A stretch of 64,000 nt of DNA from Sphingomonadales bacterium (GCA_016720115.1 JADJXT010000002.1:186001-250000), one strand, 5' to 3'. Counted from the stretch's first letter, positions 50,295 through 58,935 are shown. The notes: generated from the sequence alone by a model not told the origin. Numbers and translations: made by a program.

Positions 50295-50930
50295 TCAGCT
50301 GTCACTGCCTTCCGAAGTCACCGGCCGCTTGTCGAAAACTTCATCGACAATGCCGAATGCCTTGGCTTCATCGGCTTCGAGGAAGGTATCGCGATCCATC
50401 GCCTTCTCAATGTCCTTCAAAGGCTTGCCGGTATATTTGGCGTAAAGATCGTTCATCCGTTTGCGGATACGGAGAATCTCGTTCGCCTGTATCTGGATAT
50501 CCGATGCCATGCCGCGCGCGCCGCCCGAGGGCTGGTGCACCATGATGCGGGCATTGGTTAAGGCAATGCGCATACCGGGTTCGCCCGCAGCAAGCAGGAA
50601 ACTGCCCATCGACGCTGCCTGACCGATGCAGACCGTTCCAACGCGCGGGCGGATATATTGCATCGTGTCGTGGATTGCCATGCCGGCGGTCACAACGCCG
50701 CCGGGCGAATTGATGTACATCCAGATATCCTTTTTGGGATTATCGGATTCGAGGAACAGCAGTTGGGCGGTGATAACCGCGGCCATATTGTCCTCTACCT
50801 CGCCGGTGACGAAGATGATGCGTTCGCGCAGCAGCCTTGAGAAAATGTCCCAGCTGCGTTCGCCGCGGTTCGATTGTTCGATAACGACGGGAACTAGTGC
50901 CTGGGTGGGATCGCGGAACGGATCGTGCAT
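50295..50930 (-). CDS. clpP: ATP-dependent Clp protease proteolytic subunit
   Basis: Serine peptidase of the ClpXP and ClpAP machines. 211 residues; active-site Ser107 (QAASMGSFLLAAG) and His132 (MVHQPSGG) are in place, with an Asp near 181. The N-terminal propeptide (about 12-14 residues) is self-cleaved. It lies between tig and clpX, separated by 262 and 149 bases, so it may be transcribed from its own promoter in addition. Confidence 0.97.
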   Translation of the reverse strand: MHDPFRDPTQALVPVVIEQSNRGERSWDIFSRLLRERIIFVTGEVEDNMAAVITAQLLFLESDNPKKDIWMYINSPGGVVTAGMAIHDTMQYIRPRVGTVCIGQAASMGSFLLAAGEPGMRIALTNARIMVHQPSGGARGMASDIQIQANEILRIRKRMNDLYAKYTGKPLKDIEKAMDRDTFLEADEAKAFGIVDEVFDKRPVTSEGSDS

Positions 50931-51135
50931 GAACGCCTCTGTTATTTGTGTTTCTGATTGATGCTTACATCGGGGCAGCGGGTGAAAGTTTCAAGCAGGA
51001 AAAGGGTTAAGATTGGGCGCATCCAGAAGGATCAGAGCTATGCGGAGCCCCTTCTTGAACCACCAAATCGATTAATATGTGAAATTTAAGTGATGCAATC
51101 GATTTACTACCCATCCCCTGAAACGCACCGGGCCC

Positions 51136-51170
51136 ATAAAAGCCAAAGGGCCAGGATCGCTCCCGGCCCT
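51136..51170 (-). terminator. Terminator after tig
   Basis: On the minus strand AGGGCC...GGCCCT (arms 51165-51170 and 51147-51152, with an inner GGA/TCC pair) is followed by TGGCTTTTAT. It lies about 20 bases after the tig stop. The remainder of the gap to clpP (50931-51135) shows no gene. Confidence 0.75.
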
Positions 51171-51192
51171 CTGTTCAGCACTTAATGTGCGC

Positions 51193-52701
51193 TTATTTCT
51201 TGGCAGCGGCCTTTTTAGCCGGAGCCTTTTTCGCAGGCTTTTCACCCTCATCCTTGGCCGCTTCCTTCTTCGGAGCAGCCTTTTTCGCGGCAGGCTTTTC
51301 TTCCTTCGCTGGTGCAGCTTCCTTCTTGGCAGCGGTCTTTTTCGCAGGAGCCTTCTTTGCGGGCTTCGCTTCGGGCTCGGCCTCGATCGCGGCTTCAAGA
51401 TCGGCGCGGCTCACGGTCTTTTCGGTAACGCTTGCCTTGTCGAACAGGAAGTCGACAACCTTGTCCTCAAACAGCGGTGCACGAAGCTGCGCAGCCGCCA
51501 TCGGGGTTTCCTGCAGATATTGCACGAAACGCTGGCGGTCTTCCGGGCGATACTGCTGCGCGGCCTGCGTCACCAGCATCTGCATTTCCTGATTGCTGAC
51601 TTCGACGCCATTGGCCTGGCCGATTTCGGAGAGCAGCAGGCCGAGGCGCACGCGGCGCACCGCGATATCGCGATAATCTTCACGTTCGGCTTCCATTTCC
51701 TTGCGCGCCGCTTCGGCATCTTCCTCGCGCGCGGCTTCCTGTTCGAGCTGCGCCCAGATCTGTTCGAACTCGGCTTCGACCATAGTAGGCGGAACATCGA
51801 AATCATGATCGGCGGCCAACTGATCTAGCAACTGGCGCTTCATATAGGTGCGGGTCAGGCCGTTCAGCTCCTGTTCGACCTGAACCTTCATCAGTTCCTT
51901 CAGCTTGTCGATGCTTTCAAGGCCGAATGCAGCGGCGAGGCTGTCATCGGCCTTGCTTTCGACAGGCTTTTTCACTTCGCCGACAACGATGTCGAAGGTT
52001 GCGGCCTTGCCTGCAAGTTCCTTCGCACCATAATCTTCGGGAAAGGTCACATTGATAACCTTGCTGTCATTGGCCTTTGCGCCAACCAGCTGGTCTTCAA
52101 AGCCAGGAATGAGCTGACCCGAGCCAAGCTCTACCGACATGCCTTCGCCCTTGCCGCCATCGAAAGGCACGCCGTCAACCTTGCCTTCGAAATCGATGAC
52201 AACGACGTCGCCGGTCGCGGCCTTGTAGCTTTTGGCAGCGGTTTCAAAATTCTTGTGGCCCGATGCCAGGCGTTCGATCGCCGCATCGACTTCGGCGCCT
52301 TCGGCTTCGACCGTCAGCCGTTCGAGCGCGATGCCGTCGATCGACACTGCGGGGATGGCGGGCAGCACTTCGAAGTGGAAATCGACCACGGCATCCTTGC
52401 CGGGCGCATAGTCGTGATCAAGATGCACATGCGGCTGGGTGGCCGGACGCAGCTTGTTGTCGGCAATCGTCTTCTGGACGCCTTCCTGGATCGAGCTGTT
52501 CAGCGCCTCTTGCAGCAAGGCATCCTTGTGCATCTTCTTGACGAGGTTCGCCGGAACCTTGCCGGGGCGGAAGCCGGGCATGCGCACTTGCGGCGCAATT
52601 TTCTTCACTTCGGCGTCAATCCGCGCTTCGATATCGGCAACCGTAACGGTCATGCGATAGGCCCGCTTCAGGCCTTCATTCTGGGTTTCCTGGGCTTGCA
52701 T
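51193..52701 (-). CDS. tig: Trigger factor with Lys/Ala-rich tail
   Basis: Ribosome-bound chaperone and peptidyl-prolyl isomerase. 502 residues from ATG 52701: ribosome-binding domain with the signature MPGFRPGKVPANLVKK, PPIase domain (about 165-250) and the C-terminal chaperone arms. After about residue 435 comes a low-complexity extension of some 60 residues made of AK, AAKK, PAKK and EK repeats, ending APAKKAAAKK. It is not part of the standard fold and looks like the histone-H1-like tails often found in alphaproteobacterial proteins. The open frame upstream to 52818 overlaps the tRNA and is discarded. Confidence 0.96.
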   Translation of the reverse strand: MQAQETQNEGLKRAYRMTVTVADIEARIDAEVKKIAPQVRMPGFRPGKVPANLVKKMHKDALLQEALNSSIQEGVQKTIADNKLRPATQPHVHLDHDYAPGKDAVVDFHFEVLPAIPAVSIDGIALERLTVEAEGAEVDAAIERLASGHKNFETAAKSYKAATGDVVVIDFEGKVDGVPFDGGKGEGMSVELGSGQLIPGFEDQLVGAKANDSKVINVTFPEDYGAKELAGKAATFDIVVGEVKKPVESKADDSLAAAFGLESIDKLKELMKVQVEQELNGLTRTYMKRQLLDQLAADHDFDVPPTMVEAEFEQIWAQLEQEAAREEDAEAARKEMEAEREDYRDIAVRRVRLGLLLSEIGQANGVEVSNQEMQMLVTQAAQQYRPEDRQRFVQYLQETPMAAAQLRAPLFEDKVVDFLFDKASVTEKTVSRADLEAAIEAEPEAKPAKKAPAKKTAAKKEAAPAKEEKPAAKKAAPKKEAAKDEGEKPAKKAPAKKAAAKK

Positions 52702-52788
52702 AACTAAAACTCTAATCCTCAACTCTGCGCAGGTTTGCGCGACAAAAATCTGTGGACGGACTTGGCTGGGAAGCCGGGCTTTGCGGAC

Positions 52789-52873
52789 TGGTGCGGGCGA
52801 AGGGACTCGAACCCCCACATCTTGCGATACTGGTACCTAAAACCAGCGCGTCTACCAATTCCGCCACGCCCGC
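52789..52873 (-). tRNA. tRNA-Leu (anticodon UAG)
   Basis: 85 nt including an encoded CCA. On the minus strand the acceptor GCGGGCG pairs with CGCCCGC, the D arm reads GGCGGAATTGGTAGACGCG, the anticodon stem-loop is CTGGT-TTTAGGT-ACCAG, with anticodon TAG (reads CUA and other CUN codons), a long variable arm follows, and the T arm is GGGGGTTCGAGTCCC. These are the features of a class II leucine tRNA. It is upstream of tig. Confidence 0.97.
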
Positions 52874-52977
52874 TCCGCCACACCCGTGTTGGCCGTGCGG
52901 TCGGCAGCCTCTAACGGCAAAGTCGGTTTAGGGCAAGTGCCGAAAACGGCGGAATTGCACCGGCATGCGACAGCCCG

Positions 52978-53598
52978 CTATTTGGCTGCGCCGGGCTTTG
53001 GCGGGCGCAGTTTCAGCGACGAAACCAGTTGCCGGATTTCGGAAATATCGCGGTCGAAATAGTGGACCGCCGGGGCGACAAAATTGACGAGGTACAGTTT
53101 ACCATCGACAATCGCCGCCACCCCCTCACCCTTGCGTGTCAGCCCTTCATCCTGCGCCGCATAAGTGTAGGAAAATCGCACGCCGTCAAACCGGCCAAGC
53201 TTTGCGGGCTCCACCGCCGATACCGCGAATACCGATGAATCGAGGATCATGCGGTTCGAATTTTCGAAAAGCTCGACAATCTCGGTCGGCAGCATTTGCG
53301 CGCGGAATTTGGGAAGATCCTGCTTTGCCATCAGCGGCGCGAAATAGAGCGCTTCACCCTCGGCAACGCCGGCAAAGAAGGTGAGTTCGTTGAGGGCAAG
53401 GCCGTCGCGCGTCCAGCGCTCGCTGCGCGCAGATGGCTTGGCGGTCGACCGGTTCCACCCGCCCTTGGGCGTTGCGATCATCAATTTCCCGGCGACAGCG
53501 ACATCTTCATCTGCCGACAGCGCCTTCCATTCGGCCCGCAGCGGCATGGCAGCGCCCAGCAGGGCGATCAGCGAGAATGCCAGCGGCACCAGCCTCAT
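52978..53598 (-). CDS. Secreted protein of unknown function
   Basis: 206 residues with a signal peptide (cleavage after AMPLRA, about residue 22). The mature part has alternating strands, GLALNELTFFAGVAEGEALYF, a GVRFSYTY strand and AAIVDGKLYLVNFVAPAVHYFDRD, reminiscent of lipid- or protein-binding beta folds. No named domain recognised. Its start overlaps the end of the M48 protease gene by 4 bases, and that gene in turn overlaps the next, so the three secreted proteins form one translation unit. Confidence 0.8.
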   Translation of the reverse strand: MRLVPLAFSLIALLGAAMPLRAEWKALSADEDVAVAGKLMIATPKGGWNRSTAKPSARSERWTRDGLALNELTFFAGVAEGEALYFAPLMAKQDLPKFRAQMLPTEIVELFENSNRMILDSSVFAVSAVEPAKLGRFDGVRFSYTYAAQDEGLTRKGEGVAAIVDGKLYLVNFVAPAVHYFDRDISEIRQLVSSLKLRPPKPGAAK

Positions 53599-54773
53599 TT
53601 GCCGGGTTCCTTCGCCATCGCGCCTATCATGGCGCTATCGCCCGCTTCGGGTGCGATGGCCAGATATTGCCGCAACATCCGCCGCCCTTCGATGGCCTTG
53701 CCCTGCCGCAACAGGATGAGGCCAAGTCCCTTCCAGCTTTCGCCAAGCTGCGCATCAGCCGCCACCGACTGGCGGTAGAAGCGCTCCGCCGCCTTTATAT
53801 CTTCCGGCTTGCCGCGTGCACGATACAGCTCTGCCCTTGCATAGAGGAGGTCCGCAGTCCAATTGCCGCGCGCCATTCCGCTGAGTAGATATTCGGTTGC
53901 AGCGAAATCGTTCAGCTTGACCTGATCGTCGATCAATCGCGGCCACCAGCGCGCAATCGCCTTTCGATACTGCTCCTCGCCGCTATCGCTGCTTGGCGCT
54001 TTTCGCCGCGCTGCTGCGCGCAAATATTCCATGCGATCCTTTGTGTTGGGGTGCGATGCGAAAAAACTGTTGCCCTCTTCTGCCTGCGCAATCGCCTTGT
54101 TTGCCTTGGCCTGCGCCTCCATTTCGCCGCGCAATTGCTCCCATATCTGCGATGCTGCCATCGGATCGTAACCGCTGCTACCCAGATAATCGAGCGCTGC
54201 CATATCGGCCTGCTTTTCCATTTCGCGGTTGAAACGAAAGACCGAGCCCATCAGCCCGATCTGCGCGAGCAGACCGCCGGGAACAAAGCTCAGCCAGGTC
54301 ATCGCATCCGACTTGGCCTTGATATCGCGGAAGGATTGCAGGCTGTGCTGTTTTTCGAAATGCACGAATTCGTGGCCAAGCACGGTGGCAAGCTCTGCCT
54401 CATTGCGCGCGCGCAGCAACAGCCCGCTCCAGACCAGCATCATGCCGTTGGGCGCCATCGCTGCGTTGAATTGCGGCGTCCGGATCAGATATATCCGCGC
54501 CGCGCCGCATTTCGCCTGCCCGACCGTTCGGCAAAGCACCGATTTGACATAAGCGTTGAGTTCGGGGTCATCGATCAGGAATTTCGACGCCCGGATTTGC
54601 CGTTCGGCCTCATCCATTTCGAGCCACAGGCCCTTTTCGACCGCATCGCTGGGCTGGTAGCCTGCCGACGAAGGCAATATCTGTGCGACTTGCGGCGCGG
54701 CTTGGGCCGAACTGCACAGGGCCGAACCGCACAGGGCCGCAGCCAGCGCAAGCGAAGCGAGAAGGCGCCTCAT
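53595..54773 (-). CDS. Periplasmic M48 metalloprotease with TPR-like tail (BepA-like)
   Basis: 392 residues from ATG 54773. Signal peptide with the core LLASLALAAALCGSAL. The zinc motif HEFVHFEKQH (HExxH, about residue 132) is in the right context, with the downstream glutamate in ADMAALDYLG. The C-terminal half carries helix repeats of TPR type (ARAELYRARGKPEDIKAAERFYRQS, LGESWKGLGLILLRQGKAIEGR). This architecture, exported M48 plus TPR, is that of BepA, which handles outer-membrane protein assembly. Function here is inferred from that. It overlaps both neighbours by 4 bases. Confidence 0.9.
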   Translation of the reverse strand: MRRLLASLALAAALCGSALCSSAQAAPQVAQILPSSAGYQPSDAVEKGLWLEMDEAERQIRASKFLIDDPELNAYVKSVLCRTVGQAKCGAARIYLIRTPQFNAAMAPNGMMLVWSGLLLRARNEAELATVLGHEFVHFEKQHSLQSFRDIKAKSDAMTWLSFVPGGLLAQIGLMGSVFRFNREMEKQADMAALDYLGSSGYDPMAASQIWEQLRGEMEAQAKANKAIAQAEEGNSFFASHPNTKDRMEYLRAAARRKAPSSDSGEEQYRKAIARWWPRLIDDQVKLNDFAATEYLLSGMARGNWTADLLYARAELYRARGKPEDIKAAERFYRQSVAADAQLGESWKGLGLILLRQGKAIEGRRMLRQYLAIAPEAGDSAMIGAMAKEPGK

Positions 54774-55498
54774 GGTTGCCCCTGCCCTGCACGAGCCGGA
54801 AAGCCTGCAAGCAATTGTTCGATCCGCGATGCCGCGCCTTCGGGCGTGCGCACATCGCCGCTCGCCTTCAAATCGACGTTCAGCCACAGGATATCGCCGC
54901 TGCCAAGATCGACCAGCGCGGCATAGCCAAAATGCGCACCGCCATTGTTTGCGCCGCCCATCAGCGCGGTCACAAGCTGCGCCGCCCGGCGTCCGGCGGA
55001 TTCAAAGCTGTCATGGCTGAACAGGAACAGTCCGTAATCGGCATCTGCCTGTGGAGCGATCCGGGCAACCCCGGAACCGAGGCTCCAGTCGAATGTCCCG
55101 CTCTTGCTGGGAAGCGGATCGCGCCCGAAAAGCTTGTGCCGGATCGCAGCCGAAACGACGAGGCGGAAGAGGGCACGATGTTCCGTCAGCGCGGCATTCT
55201 CTTCATCGTGCAGGCTGACTTTCAGCCCTCTGCGCTCGCTCGCCGCACGAAGCGCGCCGACCAGTTCGGAACGTGCCGCGCCATGCCATTCGGCCTGCGT
55301 CTGAAACAGGCCCGCCGTGGTGGTTTCGCCAATCTTGATATCGGGCCGGAAAAGCAGCACCCGCACCTCTCCCGTTGCCGGAAAGACAAAGCCCTCGCGA
55401 ACGGCGCTTTTTTCGGTGACAACCGGCGACTGGGCGTGAATCGGCCCCGCCGCGACCAGTGCCGCCAGCAAAGCCGAAACCAGATATCCACGCACCAT
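54770..55498 (-). CDS. Secreted protein of unknown function
   Basis: 242 residues from ATG 55498, with GGGAG six bases upstream; the frame opens with TTG codons at 55516, which I discard. A signal peptide (about 1-22, ending GPIHA) precedes a mature part with a VRVLLFRPDIKIGETTTAGLF strand and, near the end, YAALVDLGSGDILWLNVDLKASGDVRT. The latter resembles GNA1162-like lipoprotein folds, but there is no lipobox cysteine. It is the first gene of the coupled secreted trio. Function unknown. Confidence 0.75.
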   Translation of the reverse strand: MVRGYLVSALLAALVAAGPIHAQSPVVTEKSAVREGFVFPATGEVRVLLFRPDIKIGETTTAGLFQTQAEWHGAARSELVGALRAASERRGLKVSLHDEENAALTEHRALFRLVVSAAIRHKLFGRDPLPSKSGTFDWSLGSGVARIAPQADADYGLFLFSHDSFESAGRRAAQLVTALMGGANNGGAHFGYAALVDLGSGDILWLNVDLKASGDVRTPEGAASRIEQLLAGFPARAGQGQP

Positions 55499-55593
55499 CC
55501 ATGCTCCCGCCAACAAAAGCCGCTTTTGGCGTTTGTCGCGCCGATAGTGCCTCGGCGCAAGTAACTATTTGGTATCGCAGGTGTGAAATCGTC

Positions 55594-55731
55594 TCAATTG
55601 TCGGCAGTTGCGACCGCTTCGCTTTCGGCTTGGGGTGCAGCCTCCACCACGGGCGCGACCGTGGCTTTCAGATCGAGGATCCTGTCACGCTCATAACCGG
55701 GGCTGCGGTAAACCGCCCTCCAATCGCTCAG
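55594..55731 (-). CDS. Possible 45-residue protein coupled to gatB, CTG start
   Basis: An open frame of 45 codons starting at CTG (55731), where CTGA overlaps the gatB stop TGA exactly as ATGA does in coupled genes, with AAGG about 10 bases upstream. Reading gives MSDWRAVYRSPGYERDRILD if CTG codes Met, and ends in an Ala/Glu-rich tail. Codon use and the protein-like sequence argue that it was or is a gene, but no ATG, GTG or TTG is in frame, so it may be a decayed reading frame or start by an unusual codon. Confidence 0.35.
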   Translation of the reverse strand: MSDWRAVYRSPGYERDRILDLKATVAPVVEAAPQAESEAVATADN

Positions 55732-57221
55732 CTCGAAAGCGCCTTTTTCAGCAGCTCGTTGACCACGCCGGGGTTGGCCTTGCCCTGCATCGCCTTCATC
55801 GTCTGGCCGACGAAGAAGCCGAACAGCTGCTCCTTACCCCCGCGGTACTGTTCGAGCTGGCCGGGATTGGCGGCAAGGATTTCGGCGATCACGGCCTCGA
55901 TCGCGCCGGTGTCGCTGGTCTGCTTGAGGCCCTTTTCCTCGACAATCGCCGCAGCGCCCTTCATGTTTCCTTGGGCCGCCGTTTCGAGCATGATTTCGAA
56001 CACCAGCTTGGCGATGCTGCCCGAAATGGTGCCGTCGGCGATCAGTTTGAGCAGTTCGGCGGCCTGTGCGGGGCTCACAGGGCTTTCGTCGAGCGATTTG
56101 CCGAGCTTGTTCAGCGCACCGAACAGTTCGGAGAGCAGCCAGTTGCTGCCCTGCTTGGGATCGACGCCGTGGCCCAGCAGGTCTTCGAACCAGAAGGCGG
56201 TTTCGGCCTCGGCGGTCAGCACGGCGGCATTGTAAGCAGTGAGGCCGAGTTCATTCTCGTAGCGCGCGCGCTTGGCGTCGGGCAGTTCGGGCAAGCTGGC
56301 GCGGCATTCCTCAAGGAAGGCGTCGTCCAGATCGAGCGGCAGCAGGTCCGGATCGGGGAAATAGCGATAATCATGCGCATCCTCTTTGGAACGCATCGAA
56401 CGGGTTTCCATCTTGTTTGGATCGAACAGCCGCGTTTCCTGCACCACGGTGCCGCCATCCTCAATCAGGTCGACCTGGCGCCGCGCCTCGACCTCGATCG
56501 CCTGCATGACAAAGCGGATCGAGTTCACATTCTTGGTCTCGGTGCGGGTGCCCAGTTCGCCACCCGGTTTGCGCACGCTGACATTCACGTCGGCGCGCAT
56601 CGAGCCTTCCTCCATATTGCCGTCGCACGACCCGACATAGCGGAGAATCGAGCGGAGCTTCTTCACATAAGCCCCTGCTTCTGCAGGTGAACGCATGTCC
56701 GGGCGCGAGACGATTTCCATCAGCGCAACGCCCGATCGGTTCAAATCGACATAGGACATGGTCGGATGCTGATCGTGCATCAGCTTGCCCGCATCCTGCT
56801 CGACATGGATGCGCTCGATGCCGATGCTGCGCGTGAGGCTGTCCGGGTCCTTCTCGTCGAGCGTCACCTCGATCGCACCCTCGCCCACCAGCGGGTGGTA
56901 AAGCTGCGAAATCTGGTAGCCCTGCGGCAGATCGGCGTAGAAATAATTCTTCCGGTCAAAACGCGACCATTTGTTGATCTGCGCATTGATCGCCATGCCG
57001 GTGCGCACCGCCTGGCGGATGCACTCGCGGTTCGGCACGGGCAACATGCCGGGCATTGCGGCATCGACGAGCGACACATGGCTGTTCGGCTCTCCGCCAT
57101 AAGCGGCAGACGCGCCCGAAAAGAGCTTGGCGTTCGACGTGACCTGCGCATGGACCTCAAGGCCGATCACGACCTCCCACTCGCCGGTTGCGCCCTGGAT
57201 GCGGTAAGTTGATTCAGTCAT
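55728..57221 (-). CDS. gatB: Aspartyl/glutamyl-tRNA amidotransferase subunit B
   Basis: 497 residues. Part of the GatCAB complex that converts Glu-tRNA(Gln) and Asp-tRNA(Asn) to the correct amides. It has GLEVHAQVTSNAKLFSGA, the DYRYFPDPDLLPL motif, GSCDGNMEEGSMRADVNVS and a C-terminal GatB/YqeY helical domain (about 350-497). Its ATG overlaps a 45-codon frame (57214-57351), and a second small frame starts at its stop. Confidence 0.97.
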   Translation of the reverse strand: MTESTYRIQGATGEWEVVIGLEVHAQVTSNAKLFSGASAAYGGEPNSHVSLVDAAMPGMLPVPNRECIRQAVRTGMAINAQINKWSRFDRKNYFYADLPQGYQISQLYHPLVGEGAIEVTLDEKDPDSLTRSIGIERIHVEQDAGKLMHDQHPTMSYVDLNRSGVALMEIVSRPDMRSPAEAGAYVKKLRSILRYVGSCDGNMEEGSMRADVNVSVRKPGGELGTRTETKNVNSIRFVMQAIEVEARRQVDLIEDGGTVVQETRLFDPNKMETRSMRSKEDAHDYRYFPDPDLLPLDLDDAFLEECRASLPELPDAKRARYENELGLTAYNAAVLTAEAETAFWFEDLLGHGVDPKQGSNWLLSELFGALNKLGKSLDESPVSPAQAAELLKLIADGTISGSIAKLVFEIMLETAAQGNMKGAAAIVEEKGLKQTSDTGAIEAVIAEILAANPGQLEQYRGGKEQLFGFFVGQTMKAMQGKANPGVVNELLKKALSS

Positions 57222-57351
57222 CTTTTTTCTTCCAGATCATTGCAAAGCCCCTAATCATGTGGGCCAATGTGTCCAATCCGGGCATTGCGCCAAGCAGATC
57301 GGTCCAATGAAATTTCTGCGTATCGTTTCTAAGGCGGCTTAGCCAGCTCAC
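57214..57351 (-). CDS. 45-residue protein encoded between gatA and gatB
   Basis: A short gene below usual length cut-offs. The GTG at 57351 overlaps the gatA stop (GTGA), with GGAG eight bases upstream inside gatA, and its TGA lies within the first codons of gatB (8-base overlap). The product begins MSWLSRLRNDTQKFHWTDLL and ends in a hydrophobic/basic segment (IRGFAMIWKKKDD). Perfect filling of the 126-base gap by one open frame coupled at both ends is strong evidence of translation. I know no named family; it could be a small partner of GatCAB or simply hitch-hike on the operon. Confidence 0.65.
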   Translation of the reverse strand: MSWLSRLRNDTQKFHWTDLLGAMPGLDTLAHMIRGFAMIWKKKDD

Positions 57352-58832
57352 CACCACTTCTCCGCCTCAGCCGTAAATCCGGCGCGCTCTTCAATCGCCA
57401 GCCCCGCATTCAACACGCCCTGCTCGTCCAATGCCTTGCCGACGATCTGCAAGCCCAGCGGCAGGCCCTGCTTGTCGAGGCCGCCGGGCACCGACATGGC
57501 AGGCAGACCCGCCAGCGAAGCAGGCACAGCGAACACGTCGTTGAGATACATGCTCAACGGATCGCTGGTCTTTTCGCCCAACCCGAAAGCCGCGCTCGGC
57601 GCGGTCGGTGCGAGGATCAGGTCGCATTGCGCCCACGCATTTTCGAAATCGCGCGCGATCAATGCCCGCACCTTTTGCGCCTGCGTGTAATAGGCGTCGT
57701 AGAAACCGGCGCTCAAGACATAGGTGCCGATCATGATGCGGCGGCGCACCTCTGCGCCGAAACCGGCGGCGCGGGTTGCGGCGTACATGTCCTGCAGCCC
57801 GGCCCCATCAGGCAGATCGCGTAGGCCGTAACGGACGCCATCATAGCGGGCGAGGTTTGATGAGGCCTCGGCAGGCGCGATGATGTAATAGGCTGGCAGC
57901 GCATATTTGGTGTGCGGCAGGCTGATATCGACAACCTCCGCACCCGCATCTTTCAGCCAGGCGATGCCATTATCCCACATCTTCGCGATATCTTCATCGA
58001 TGCCGTCGAGGCGATATTCCCTGGGGATGCCAACCTTCTTGCCGCGCAGGTCGCCGGAAAGGCCAGCCTCCCATTCGGGCACCGGCAGGTCGAGCGAGGT
58101 CGAATCCTTGGGATCAAAGCCCGCCATCGCCTCCAGCATGATTGCGCAGTCGCGCACATCGCGCGCCATCGGGCCTGCCTGATCAAGCGAGCTGGCAAAG
58201 GCGACAATGCCCCAGCGCGAGCAGCGGCCATAGGTCGGCTTGATACCGCTGATGCCGACGAACGCTGCGGGCTGGCGGATCGACCCGCCGGTATCGGTGC
58301 CGGTCGCCGCCGGGCAGAGCCGCGCGGCAATCGCCGTTGACGAACCGCCCGAGGAGCCGCCGGGGGCGAGCGCGGCATTGCCGCCGTCATTGCGCCGCCA
58401 GGGCGAAATCACATTGCCGAAATAGCTGGTCTCGTTCGAAGACCCCATTGCGAACTGGTCAAGGTTCAGCTTGCCGAGCATCCCTGCCCCGGCCTTCCAC
58501 AAATTGGCCGAAACGGTCGATTCATAGGTCGGCAAAAAGCCTTCGAGGATATGGCTCGCCGCGGTGGTCTGCACGCCTTCGGTCGCGAACAGATCCTTCA
58601 TGCCGATGGGAACGCCCGCCATCTTGCCCAGCAGCTTGCCCGCCGCACGGTCTGCGTCGACCGCCTTTGCGGCGTCGATGGCCTTTTCGGGGGTTTCGAC
58701 GATGAAGGCGTTGAGCACCTTTGCCGCCGCGACATTTGCGTTGAAGGCAGTGGCGACTTCAACGGCGGTAAAGTCCCCATTGGCAACGCCCGAACGGATG
58801 GCGGCAACGCCGAGTTTTGTAAGGTCGGTCAT
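57348..58832 (-). CDS. gatA: Aspartyl/glutamyl-tRNA amidotransferase subunit A
   Basis: 494 residues. Amidase-signature enzyme that releases ammonia from glutamine for the amidation. The catalytic Ser-cisSer-Lys triad is visible: Lys in GMKDLFATEGV (about residue 77), the GGSSGGSS block (about 157-164) and TDTGGSIRQPAAF with the catalytic Ser. The order gatC-gatA-gatB is on the minus strand; its stop overlaps the small 45-residue gene. Confidence 0.97.
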   Translation of the reverse strand: MTDLTKLGVAAIRSGVANGDFTAVEVATAFNANVAAAKVLNAFIVETPEKAIDAAKAVDADRAAGKLLGKMAGVPIGMKDLFATEGVQTTAASHILEGFLPTYESTVSANLWKAGAGMLGKLNLDQFAMGSSNETSYFGNVISPWRRNDGGNAALAPGGSSGGSSTAIAARLCPAATGTDTGGSIRQPAAFVGISGIKPTYGRCSRWGIVAFASSLDQAGPMARDVRDCAIMLEAMAGFDPKDSTSLDLPVPEWEAGLSGDLRGKKVGIPREYRLDGIDEDIAKMWDNGIAWLKDAGAEVVDISLPHTKYALPAYYIIAPAEASSNLARYDGVRYGLRDLPDGAGLQDMYAATRAAGFGAEVRRRIMIGTYVLSAGFYDAYYTQAQKVRALIARDFENAWAQCDLILAPTAPSAAFGLGEKTSDPLSMYLNDVFAVPASLAGLPAMSVPGGLDKQGLPLGLQIVGKALDEQGVLNAGLAIEERAGFTAEAEKWW

Positions 58833-58844
58833 CTCAAATCCACT

Positions 58845-58935
58845 CCGTCACCCTGAACTTGTTTCAGGGTCCATTTCGCCTCTCGAACTCTGGTTTCGCT
58901 GCACGATGGATGCTGAAACAAGTTCAGCATGACGG
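58845..58935. repeat. Near-perfect 30-bp inverted repeat element
   Basis: CCGTCA..CTGAACTTGTTTCAG..TCCAT (58845-58874) faces ATGGA..CTGAAACAAGTTCAG..TGACGG (58906-58935), matching at all but two positions per arm, with about 31 bases between. Such CTGAACTTGTTTCAGG palindromes are dispersed, non-coding repeats I know from sphingomonad genomes. It lies between gatC and gatA, where a long hairpin could affect their expression. Confidence 0.75.

Noticed and set aside
52702..52818. N-terminal extension of trigger factor
   Set aside because: The extra codons cross the 3' part of tRNA-Leu; family start is at 52701.
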